Shown one piece after another: positions 1 to 5,903 of a DNA stretch of 5,903 nucleotides. Where the stretch lies: positions 28,838 to 34,740 of the forward strand of contig DEPW01000092.1 in assembly GCA_002358965.1 (NCBI GenBank), written 5' to 3'. This stretch comes from Bacteroidales bacterium UBA3382 (GTDB lineage: Bacteria; Bacteroidota; Bacteroidia; Bacteroidales; UBA932). Under the pieces are notes generated by a model. It was not told the DNA's origin. It saw only the letters and a list, made by a program, of their open reading frames with translations, and made no database searches. Position 1 is the stretch's first letter. Every line of letters begins with the position of its first letter. The position numbers were made by a program, and so were the translations under genes.

Positions 1-2
1 GA

Positions 3-27
3 TGTCTGCGGACAGTGCCTGCGGGCA
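3..27 (+). repeat. Two tandem mini-hairpins with C(UGCG)G loops
   Basis: Two 12-base inverted repeats stand one base apart: TGTCTGCGGACA at 3-14 and TGCCTGCGGGCA at 16-27. Each folds into a 4-bp stem closed by C-G around the loop TGCG, which in RNA fits the extra-stable C(UNCG)G tetraloop class. The copies differ at only two positions, and these pair with each other (T5-A12 becomes C18-G25), so the stem is kept. The hairpins lie upstream of the promoter and would be transcribed only from an upstream gene, perhaps as a 3' end or terminator. No U-run follows (AAATAAATTT instead), so a classical intrinsic terminator is not supported. The window edge may cut off further copies. Confidence 0.5.
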
Positions 28-38
28 AATAAATTTGC
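25..38. repeat. AT-rich palindrome overlapping the -33 box
   Basis: GCAAATAAATTTGC is a perfect inverted repeat with 6-bp arms around a 2-bp AA centre. Its right arm contains the proposed -33 TTTG of the promoter at 34-65. The position would suit an operator for a dimeric regulator, but no regulator is known here and ATTTGC also recurs at 61-66 and 73-78, so chance in AT-rich promoter DNA is possible. Confidence 0.3.
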
Positions 39-65
39 TCTGCTCTCGGCTTCTGCGTATATTTG
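34..65 (+). promoter_or_regulatory. Bacteroidota-type promoter of the dipeptidase gene
   Basis: TTTG at 34-37 and TATATTTG at 58-65 match the -33 (TTTG) and -7 (TAnnTTTG) elements described for the primary sigma factor of Bacteroides, and the 20-bp gap is within the known 19-21 range. Transcription would start near 70-73, leaving a 5' leader of about 40 nt before the ATG at 113. The leader is A-rich (AAAATATGTAAAAATAG at 80-96) with no strong Shine-Dalgarno, which is usual in this phylum. The promoter probably drives the whole co-directional run, since no other promoter match was found at the later gene junctions. Confidence 0.6.
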
Positions 66-112
66 CCTATGTATTTGCAAAAATATGTAAAAATAGTAAT
101 ACAATAAGGTTT

Positions 113-1870
113 ATGAGAAAATTCTTTTTTGCGTCCGTCGTCTTTTTGGGCGCACTGCTTTCCGCCTCCGAATCAGAGGCGTGTACCAACATCCTTGTGA
201 CACCGGGCGCATCTTCGGACGGGTCTTCCCTTGTTTCCTACGCGGCCGATTCGCATGTGCTTTACGGGGAACTTTATTACAGACCTGCGACAGTCTTTGA
301 AAAGGGCGCGATGCTGGAGATTTACGAGTGGGATACGGGCAAATATCTCGGCGCCATCCCTCAGGTCGCAAGGACTTACCAGACGGTAGGCAATATGAAC
401 GAATATCAGCTCATCATAACAGAGACAACATACGGAGGCCGTCCCGAGCTTTACTCGTCGAGCGGCATCATGGACTACGGTTCGCTTATCTACATCGCTC
501 TCCAGAGGGCAAAGACCGCAAGGGAAGCCATCGAGGTGATAGTCGACCTCGCCAACACATACGGCTACTGTTCTTCGGGAGAGTCCTTCTCCATAGCCGA
601 CCCTGAAGAAGTATGGATAATGGAACTTATCGGAAAGGGCGAGGACGAGAAAGGCATCGTATGGGTGGCACGCCGCGTACCTGACGGATATATCTGCGCA
701 CATGCCAACCAGGCACGCATAGACAGGTTCCCTCTGGACGATCCGGACAATTGCATGTACTCTCCGGATGTGATCTCTTTCGCAAGGGAAAAAGGCTATT
801 TTGACGGCGAAGACAGCGAATTCAGTTTCTGCGAAACATATGCGCCTTACAATTTTTCAGGACTTCGCGGTTGCGAGTCGAGGGTCTGGTCGGCATTCAA
901 CATACTGACCGGAGGCAAATTCGTCTATGAAGACGAAAACGGCGTCCTTGTCGAAAAAGACTCGTATGACTATATAGATTTCGCAATGGGCTACAATCCT
1001 GCGAACAAGATGCCTCTTTTCGTAAAGGCCGAGGGCGTTACGGTAAAGAATGTCGCCGATGTGATGAGGGATCATTTCGAAGGCACTCCTATGGATATGA
1101 CTGCCGACATAGGCGCGGGAGGAAACGCGCTCCCTTACAGATGGAGGCCTATGGATTTCGAATATGACGGCAAGGTCTATGTTAACGAAAGGGCCATAGC
1201 CACGCAGCAGACCGGCTTCTGGCTGGTGGGACAATCGCGCAGCTGGCTCCCCGATGTGATAGGAGGCATCCTTTGGTTCGGTACCGACGATGCGGCGACA
1301 TCATATCTGACACCTGTATATACTTCGGTACTCGATGTTCCCGAATCGTTCAGGGAAGGCAACGGCTCGATACTGGAATACTCCGCTACTTCGGCTTTCT
1401 GGATTACCAACAGGGTGGCAAACGCATGTTACAGGATGTACGATGTAATGGCCGCAGATGTGCGCTCACGGATTGACGAATTTGAAAACTCGACTATCGC
1501 CATGATTCCCGAAATAGACGCCAAGGCGATGGAGTATTACGATCTGTACAGGAAAAACGGAGCCAAGAAGTACGGCCGCGACGGAAACAGGAAAGCGGCC
1601 CTTCCTTTTGAAGAAGTGAGAAAGTATCTTACTGATTTTACGATAAATACCGCTCAGGGGATTTTCTCTGACTGGTGCGACCTTGAAGTTTATTTGTTGT
1701 TAAAATACATGGACGGTAATGTCAAGGGACAAAATCCTGACGGGACCTGGATCACCAACGGCCATTCGGACAGGATTCCGGGACTGATAACCAATCCGGG
1801 CTATACCGAAAAATGGAAGAAGGCCGTCGTCGAAGATCACGGCGATGTGCTTGAGGTAAAGGAATTTTAG
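113..1870 (+). CDS. Secreted C69-family dipeptidase (Ntn-hydrolase, PepD-like)
   Basis: This 585-residue protein belongs to the C69 (formerly U34) dipeptidases, which split dipeptides using an N-terminal cysteine nucleophile. Residues 1-23 form a signal peptide: MRK, a hydrophobic run (FFFASVVFLGALL), then SASESEA. Cleavage after SEA would expose Cys24 of CTNILVTPGASSDGS, the expected catalytic residue of the Ntn fold. Further family-like stretches are GNMNEYQL (93-100), ETTYGGR (104-110), GESFSIADPEEVWIMEL (156-172) and AHANQARI (196-203). The reading frame is open back to position 2, but the start at 113 is preferred because it gives a normal signal peptide and lies just downstream of a good promoter. 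It is longer than the lactic-acid-bacterial PepD enzymes (about 470 residues). The S46 peptidase gene follows after 51 bp, fitting a shared role in peptide breakdown in the envelope. Family assignment is firm; exact substrate is unknown. Confidence 0.9.
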   Translation: MRKFFFASVVFLGALLSASESEACTNILVTPGASSDGSSLVSYAADSHVLYGELYYRPATVFEKGAMLEIYEWDTGKYLGAIPQVARTYQTVGNMNEYQLIITETTYGGRPELYSSSGIMDYGSLIYIALQRAKTAREAIEVIVDLANTYGYCSSGESFSIADPEEVWIMELIGKGEDEKGIVWVARRVPDGYICAHANQARIDRFPLDDPDNCMYSPDVISFAREKGYFDGEDSEFSFCETYAPYNFSGLRGCESRVWSAFNILTGGKFVYEDENGVLVEKDSYDYIDFAMGYNPANKMPLFVKAEGVTVKNVADVMRDHFEGTPMDMTADIGAGGNALPYRWRPMDFEYDGKVYVNERAIATQQTGFWLVGQSRSWLPDVIGGILWFGTDDAATSYLTPVYTSVLDVPESFREGNGSILEYSATSAFWITNRVANACYRMYDVMAADVRSRIDEFENSTIAMIPEIDAKAMEYYDLYRKNGAKKYGRDGNRKAALPFEEVRKYLTDFTINTAQGIFSDWCDLEVYLLLKYMDGNVKGQNPDGTWITNGHSDRIPGLITNPGYTEKWKKAVVEDHGDVLEVKEF

Positions 1871-1899
1871 AGTTTTCCGACTTTCCGTTCCGCATGCCG

Positions 1900-1913
1900 T
1901 CCTGTAAAGGAGG
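1900..1913 (+). promoter_or_regulatory. Strong Shine-Dalgarno within a small hairpin
   Basis: AAAGGAGG at 1906-1913 is a near-perfect Shine-Dalgarno, 8 nt before the ATG at 1922, and it decides that start. It is unusual in Bacteroidota, where strong Shine-Dalgarno motifs are rare. The bases TCCT (1900-1903), GTAA (1904-1907) and AGGA (1908-1911) can form a 4-bp stem with a GNRA-type loop that partly hides the motif. The rest of the gap (1871-1899) is pyrimidine-rich and shows no convincing terminator or promoter, so the gene is probably read through from the dipeptidase gene. Confidence 0.6.
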
Positions 1914-1921
1914 AAATAGCC

Positions 1922-4126
1922 ATGAAGAAATTAGCAATCGCTGTGCTGCTGTTCGCCATGGCGGCGTATGATGCCGCTGCGGACGGGGGAATGTGGATGG
2001 TCAATCTTATTGACGGCAATCTTGCGTCGAAGATGAAAGCTGCCGGAATGAAGACGGAGACTTCGATGATTTATGACGAAGCCTCCGCTTCGTTTTCCGA
2101 TGCGGTGGTCTATTTCGACGAAGGGACGGGCTGTGTCATATCCGGGAACGGTTTGGTACTGACGACCCATCACTGCGCCTATTCGGACATAGCTTCGGTA
2201 AATCCCGAAGGCAGGAACTATCTTGAAGAGGGTTTTTGGGCGATGTCCATGGAGGATGAAATCCCTATTCCCGGGAAGAAAGTGCGTTTCCTGAAATACA
2301 TCATCGATGTGACCGACGATGTCCTTGAATACAAGGCCGAAATCGAAAGTGAAGGAAAGTATTTCAATTCCCGCAGGATGAAGTTTCTGATGGAAAAGGC
2401 GGTAAGGGACGAAACCGGTTATGATGCAGAGCTTTCTGAGATGTGGAGCGGTGAAAGATATTATATGTCGCTGTATGAAGTATACGGCGATGTGCGACTT
2501 GTCGCCGCACCACCGGTATCGATCGCTTCTTTCGGAGGCGAAACCGACAACTGGGTATGGCCTCAGCACAAGGGGGATTTTGCGTTATACCGTATTTATG
2601 TGGCTGCTGACGGCACTCCGGCCGGGTATTCTCCTGAAAATGTCCCTCTGACACCGGATTATTTTTTCACCATTTCGTGCGATGGATACTCGGAAGGCGA
2701 TTTTACTTTGATCATGGGTTTCCCTTCGGGGACGGACAGGTACAGTTCATCCTTTGCGGTAAAGGACGACATGTATAGGGCCAATCCGGTGTCGATAGGC
2801 TCGATGAAGGAGCGGATGCGCATAATAGGCAGCCGTATGCAATGCGATTCGACGGTAAGGCTGAAATATTTCAATACTTTTTTCACTCTCGGCAATTCCG
2901 AAAAATACGATTCGGGCGAGTCGCGGAACATATTGAAGTACCATATCCTCGATTCGATTGCCGCGAGGGAACGCTCCTTGCAGGAGTGGGTGGACGCAGA
3001 TCAGTCGCGCCGGGAGCGCTGGGGAGGACTTCTGGACGAATTACGGCAAAAATATGCCGATGTCTATGAAATATCCGAAAACGCCCTGTATTTCAGGGAG
3101 TCGATTATCAAAGGGACCGGCCTGTACCCTTATGTGCGCGGAATGGAGATCCGCCGCAGCAGGCACGGGGACAGCCCGAGGACGGTCAGGCATATAAGGG
3201 AATCTCTCGCCGCCGTGGGGGATATCTGGTCTCATTTGGACCGGGGTGTCGAAAAGAGCCTGCTCGAATATTCGGTCGCGCAATTTTACACTCATGTCGC
3301 CAGCGATTACCATAGCCCTTTCCATGCATATCTCAAAGAGCTTTTCGGTACGGATTACAAGGCTATGGCCGACTATGTGTGGAACAATTCGTTTTTCACC
3401 GACGAGGCGCATTATGATTCGCTCATGGCGAGGGTTTCGCCGATATTCGCAGACAGTACATCCTACTGGATAGACGGATGCGATGCTGCATGCGAGGCTC
3501 TCCGCAAAGAGGTGTCGCTGTATGACGACCCTTTGTACCAATTGTTCCGCAGCTACCGTATGAGCGGTTTCTATACCGTAATGGGGGAGATTGAGGACGG
3601 CGTGTCGGTGAGGATGCTGGAAGACGAATATGTGCGGATGCTCTATTCGATGTGGAATGAACAGGGCGTGCCGCAATACCCGGATGCCAATTCCACAATG
3701 AGGTTCAGCTACGGCAGTGTTTCGTCTTTTACTCCGAGCGACGCGGTGTTTTATTCGTGGAAAAGTACGGTGGACGGCATACTTCAGAAATACTCTTCGG
3801 GGGCTGCCGATTACGATGCTCCTGAGGATTTCATACAGCTGCTGCGTTCCGAAGATTGGGGAAGGTGGGCGGCAGAGGACGGAAGAATGTATGTGGATTT
3901 CATCACGGACAATGATGTGGCGAAGGGCAATTCCGGAAGCCCCGTGCTGGATTCGCAAGGGCGGCTTATCGGGATGGCATTCGATGCCAACAAGGAGTCG
4001 TTGGCGGGAAGTCTGTATTATTTAGAGGATTACAACAAGACGGTATGTGCCGACATCCGCTATATTTTATGGATTTTGGACAGGTATGCCGGACTCGACC
4101 GGGTGTTGGATGAATTAGGATTTTGA
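1922..4126 (+). CDS. Secreted S46-family dipeptidyl-peptidase (DPP7/DPP11-like)
   Basis: This 734-residue serine peptidase is of family S46, whose members release dipeptides from peptide N-termini in the periplasm or at the cell surface. A signal peptide (residues 1-20, ending DAAA) is followed by DGGMWMVNL, matching the usual mature start of the family. The catalytic triad is visible: His84 in GLVLTTHHC, Asp219 in WPQHKGDFALYR, and Ser671 in GNSGSPV. FGGETDNW (204-211) carries the Asn-Trp pair that in characterised members contacts the substrate N-terminus. Residues 680-690 (GRLIGMAFDAN) give Phe687, aligned with Phe664/Phe671 of DPP7/DPP11, and Ala689 where DPP7 has Gly and DPP11 has Arg. 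Lack of Arg argues against a strict Asp/Glu preference. Cys71 and Cys85 flank the His motif and could form a chymotrypsin-like disulfide (inference). Length is slightly above the usual 700-720. VAKGNSGSP replaces the common ITGGNSGSP, suggesting a divergent branch. Confidence 0.92.
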   Translation: MKKLAIAVLLFAMAAYDAAADGGMWMVNLIDGNLASKMKAAGMKTETSMIYDEASASFSDAVVYFDEGTGCVISGNGLVLTTHHCAYSDIASVNPEGRNYLEEGFWAMSMEDEIPIPGKKVRFLKYIIDVTDDVLEYKAEIESEGKYFNSRRMKFLMEKAVRDETGYDAELSEMWSGERYYMSLYEVYGDVRLVAAPPVSIASFGGETDNWVWPQHKGDFALYRIYVAADGTPAGYSPENVPLTPDYFFTISCDGYSEGDFTLIMGFPSGTDRYSSSFAVKDDMYRANPVSIGSMKERMRIIGSRMQCDSTVRLKYFNTFFTLGNSEKYDSGESRNILKYHILDSIAARERSLQEWVDADQSRRERWGGLLDELRQKYADVYEISENALYFRESIIKGTGLYPYVRGMEIRRSRHGDSPRTVRHIRESLAAVGDIWSHLDRGVEKSLLEYSVAQFYTHVASDYHSPFHAYLKELFGTDYKAMADYVWNNSFFTDEAHYDSLMARVSPIFADSTSYWIDGCDAACEALRKEVSLYDDPLYQLFRSYRMSGFYTVMGEIEDGVSVRMLEDEYVRMLYSMWNEQGVPQYPDANSTMRFSYGSVSSFTPSDAVFYSWKSTVDGILQKYSSGAADYDAPEDFIQLLRSEDWGRWAAEDGRMYVDFITDNDVAKGNSGSPVLDSQGRLIGMAFDANKESLAGSLYYLEDYNKTVCADIRYILWILDRYAGLDRVLDELGF

Positions 4127-4132
4127 GTGGTA

Positions 4133-5593
4133 ATGTACAGAAATGTTGCGCTTACCGGGGCTACCGGTACCATGGGCGGGGAAACCATGAGGGCTTTCCT
4201 CAATGAATCGGATTTCAATTTGAAGGTACTCGCAAGGCCTTCGCGGAAAAATATCAAAACTCTTTCGCCTCTTGAACGGGAGGGACGGATTTCCGTAGTA
4301 TGGGGAGATCTTACCGATCCGGCCTCTGTGAAGGAACTCGTCAAAGGATGCGATATCGTACTTCATATAGGCGGAATGGTTTCGCCCAAAGCGGACTGGT
4401 TTCCGCAAGAAACGATGAGGGTCAATACCGAAGCGATGAAAAACATCATTTCCGCGCTTGTATCCTTGTCGCTTACCGATATGCCGGTAATCAGCATCGG
4501 GTCGGTCTCTCAAACAGGCAACAGGGATGTTTCCAACCGTTTCGGACGCTGCGGAGACCCTATAGCTCCGGCGCGATTCGACAATTACGCGCTTTCCAAG
4601 TGTATTGCCGAAAGGATGCTGGCCGAGTCGCCGCTGACAAGATGGGCGAGTCTCCGGCAGTCGGGGATACTGTATTCGCAATTGCTCGGTAAGGCCAACG
4701 ATCCCATCACTTTCCATGTGCCGTTGAACGGGATGCTCGAGTGGGCTACGGTTGAAGACTCGGCACGGTTGATGGTGAATATCTGCAAGGCAGACATTCC
4801 GGACGGTTTCTGGAGGAAGTTTTACAATATAAGCAGCGGAAAGAAGTACAGGCTTACCAATTACAGGTTCGAGGCCCTGCTTCTCGATGCGATAGGTGTT
4901 CCGGCCCCTGAAAGGATATTCGATACGAAATGGTTCGCCTTGAAGAATTTCCACGGCCACTGGTATTCGGATGCGGATGAACTCGAACGGCTTTTCGCTT
5001 TCCGTGAAGACATCAGTGCCGAAGATTATTTCAAAAGGCTGGCATCCAAGGCTCCGTCGTATTTCAGGCTCGCTTTCCTTTGTCCGGCCTTTGTGATTAA
5101 GACATTCATGGGCCATGTGGCCATGGACAAGACTCTCGGTACGAGATATTGGATTAAGAGCGGCAACAAGGAGAGGATAGATGCGTTTTACGGGAGTATC
5201 GAGGCCTACAATGCCATCAGGCCTTGGGGCGAATTCGCCCTTGTTTGCCCGGATACCGATCCTGGCAGGGAGGAGATTTCTTCGCTTTGCCTCGATCACG
5301 GGTATGACGAGAGTGTTCCGTGCGGTTCTCTGGATGCTGCCGTGTTGTCTCAGGCGGCGGCTTTCCGTGGCGGCCGGCTCGTTTCCGCTCCGGATCTGAA
5401 AGGCGAGGCCTTGCTGGATTCCGACCGGGTAGAGTGGGAGTGCCATGACGGCCACAGATTCTTTATGAAACCGCGTACCGTATTGCTCGGCGGATACTGG
5501 TGTCCCGAATGTATGCAGGTCCCGGACGATTACCCTCGTCAGGCGCTTCATAACAAATTCTTAGCACAAGTTGTGGCTCCCCTCCGCGACTGA
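4133..5593 (+). CDS. SDR-family NAD(P)-dependent epimerase/dehydrogenase with C-terminal zinc-ribbon-like module
   Basis: This is an extended short-chain dehydrogenase of 486 residues, well beyond the usual 300-350. The N-terminal Rossmann fold shows TGATGTMG (8-15), LARPSRK after the second strand (33-39; basic residues hint at NADP(H)), GDLTDP (58-63), a Ser-rich strand ISIGSVS (120-126) and the catalytic YxxxK as YALSK (Tyr152, Lys156). It most resembles the epimerase/3-beta-HSD-like branch; the substrate cannot be told. From about residue 340 it departs from SDRs: 407-460 carries FRGGRLVS, then WECHDGH and WCPEC, giving Cys437, His441, Cys457 and Cys460 as likely zinc ligands. There is no signal peptide, so it is probably cytoplasmic. 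A GTG at 4127, directly after the upstream stop and 6 nt from AGGA (4117-4120), is an alternative start adding two residues; ATG at 4133 was chosen because it places the first beta strand at the usual N-terminal position. Its stop is 2 bp from the comF-like start. Confidence 0.85.
   Translation: MYRNVALTGATGTMGGETMRAFLNESDFNLKVLARPSRKNIKTLSPLEREGRISVVWGDLTDPASVKELVKGCDIVLHIGGMVSPKADWFPQETMRVNTEAMKNIISALVSLSLTDMPVISIGSVSQTGNRDVSNRFGRCGDPIAPARFDNYALSKCIAERMLAESPLTRWASLRQSGILYSQLLGKANDPITFHVPLNGMLEWATVEDSARLMVNICKADIPDGFWRKFYNISSGKKYRLTNYRFEALLLDAIGVPAPERIFDTKWFALKNFHGHWYSDADELERLFAFREDISAEDYFKRLASKAPSYFRLAFLCPAFVIKTFMGHVAMDKTLGTRYWIKSGNKERIDAFYGSIEAYNAIRPWGEFALVCPDTDPGREEISSLCLDHGYDESVPCGSLDAAVLSQAAAFRGGRLVSAPDLKGEALLDSDRVEWECHDGHRFFMKPRTVLLGGYWCPECMQVPDDYPRQALHNKFLAQVVAPLRD
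5351..5512 (+). other. Zinc-ribbon-like module within the SDR protein
   Basis: Codons for residues 407-460 encode a small module with the layout A-x-x-x-R-G-G-x-x-x-S, then W-x-C-x(2)-G-H-x-F, then G-x-W-C-P-x-C. This order resembles short treble-clef or zinc-ribbon units seen in assorted bacterial, plasmid and viral proteins, where Cys/His residues hold one zinc. The ligand codons are at 5441-5443 (Cys), 5453-5455 (His), 5501-5503 (Cys) and 5510-5512 (Cys). The usual Cys in the first segment (GGxCLS) is Leu here. Metal binding and function are inferred, not shown. Confidence 0.5.
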
Positions 5594-5595
5594 AG

Positions 5596-5903
5596 ATGTT
5601 TTTTGATGATGGCATTCTGACGGATTTGCTGGATTTGGTCTTTCCGCGCTATTGCATAGTCTGCGGAAAGCGGTTGTTGCCGGCCGAAAAGGACATTTGC
5701 CTCGGCTGCTGCTCGGATATTCCGTTTACTTACCTTTGGGACCGTCCTGATGCATGGGTGCTTTCGCTTTTCCATTACAACGATGTATCTCCGTACAGGA
5801 AACTTGCGCTTTCCGTGAAATACTCGGGCAATGCAGGCCTCGGTGTCCGTATGGGCCGCTTGCTCGGGATGCGGGCGGCTTTGTCGCCTTGTGGCTGGAA
5901 GGG
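5596..5903 (+). CDS. ComF-family protein, 5' part (cut by window end)
   Basis: The first 102 codons of an open frame run off the right edge. Residues 10-44 form the N-terminal double-zinc-ribbon region of ComF proteins: LLDLVFPRYCIVCGKRLLP with Cys20 and Cys23, then ICLGCCSDIP with Cys35 and Cys38 (Cys39 is an extra neighbour). The later part, LFHYNDVSPYRKLALSVKYSG followed by GLGVRMGRLLG, matches the family's stretch leading into the phosphoribosyltransferase-like domain, whose PRPP-binding loop would lie beyond the window. In naturally transformable bacteria ComF helps take up or process single-stranded DNA in the cytoplasm; in most Bacteroidota its role is untested. The ATG is 2 bp after the SDR stop with no clear Shine-Dalgarno, so translation is probably coupled to the upstream gene. 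Typical full length is about 220-240 residues, so more than half is missing. Confidence 0.85.
   Translation, partial: MFFDDGILTDLLDLVFPRYCIVCGKRLLPAEKDICLGCCSDIPFTYLWDRPDAWVLSLFHYNDVSPYRKLALSVKYSGNAGLGVRMGRLLGMRAALSPCGWK

Noticed and set aside
3..32. Possible C-terminal end of an upstream gene (reading CLRTVPAGK, stop at 30-32)
   Set aside because: The frame is open, but nine codons at a window edge cannot be told from chance, and the hairpin symmetry offers another explanation.
78..85. Minus-strand TATTTTTG as a -7 box for a divergent gene
   Set aside because: No TTTG or TTG lies at the 19-21 bp spacing on that strand, and no minus-strand gene start is visible at the left edge.
2..112. N-terminal extension of the dipeptidase from ATG at 2
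   Set aside because: It would put 37 unlike-signal residues before a normal signal peptide and run through the promoter and hairpins; the start at 113 explains everything better.
1861..1878. Imperfect inverted repeat GGAA...TTCC as terminator of the dipeptidase gene
   Set aside because: Only 4 bp pair, the loop is long and no U-run follows, so read-through into the S46 gene is more likely.
3041..3958. 305-codon minus-strand open frame within the S46 gene
   Set aside because: It is antisense to a well-supported S46 peptidase, rich in His, Arg and Ile, with no domain or upstream signals.
4115..5551. 478-codon open frame on the minus strand opposite the SDR gene
   Set aside because: It mirrors the SDR gene, has no recognisable domains and a His/Arg/Pro-rich shadow composition, while the + frame shows clear SDR motifs. 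Its length follows from the rarity of codons whose complements are stops.

Overview
The window reads as a piece of a Bacteroidota chromosome, probably Bacteroidales. The reasons are a Bacteroides-type promoter (TTTG, 20 bp, TAnnTTTG) ahead of the first gene, an S46 dipeptidyl-peptidase, a secreted C69 dipeptidase with an N-terminal cysteine nucleophile, and a ComF protein of Bacteroidota flavour. Genus cannot be fixed from the sequence; a gut or oral commensal is plausible. All four genes lie on the + strand in a tight row, so the window is probably one transcription unit entered at its promoter and left before its end.

Layout. Positions 1-112 are non-coding or the tail of something upstream. 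They hold two tandem mini-hairpins with identical UNCG-type loops, an AT-rich palindrome and the promoter. Next come a secreted C69-family dipeptidase (113-1870), a 51-bp gap with an unusually strong Shine-Dalgarno that can fold into a small GNRA-loop hairpin, and a secreted S46 serine peptidase of the DPP7/DPP11 type (1922-4126). These are followed almost without a gap by an extended short-chain dehydrogenase/epimerase-like protein with a zinc-ribbon-like C-terminus (4133-5593), and 2 bp later by the first 102 codons of a ComF-family protein that runs off the window (5596-5903).

How the genes may work together. The first two products carry signal peptides and together suggest envelope or periplasmic peptide breakdown: the S46 enzyme would take dipeptides from peptide N-termini and the C69 enzyme would split dipeptides into amino acids. 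This fits an asaccharolytic or peptide-scavenging lifestyle. The last two lack signal peptides and look cytoplasmic; nothing links them functionally to the peptidases beyond co-orientation and close spacing.

No clearly new multi-gene system is visible. The items most worth following up are the SDR plus zinc-ribbon fusion, the Ala at the specificity position of the S46 enzyme, and the tandem hairpins with compensatory base changes at the left edge.
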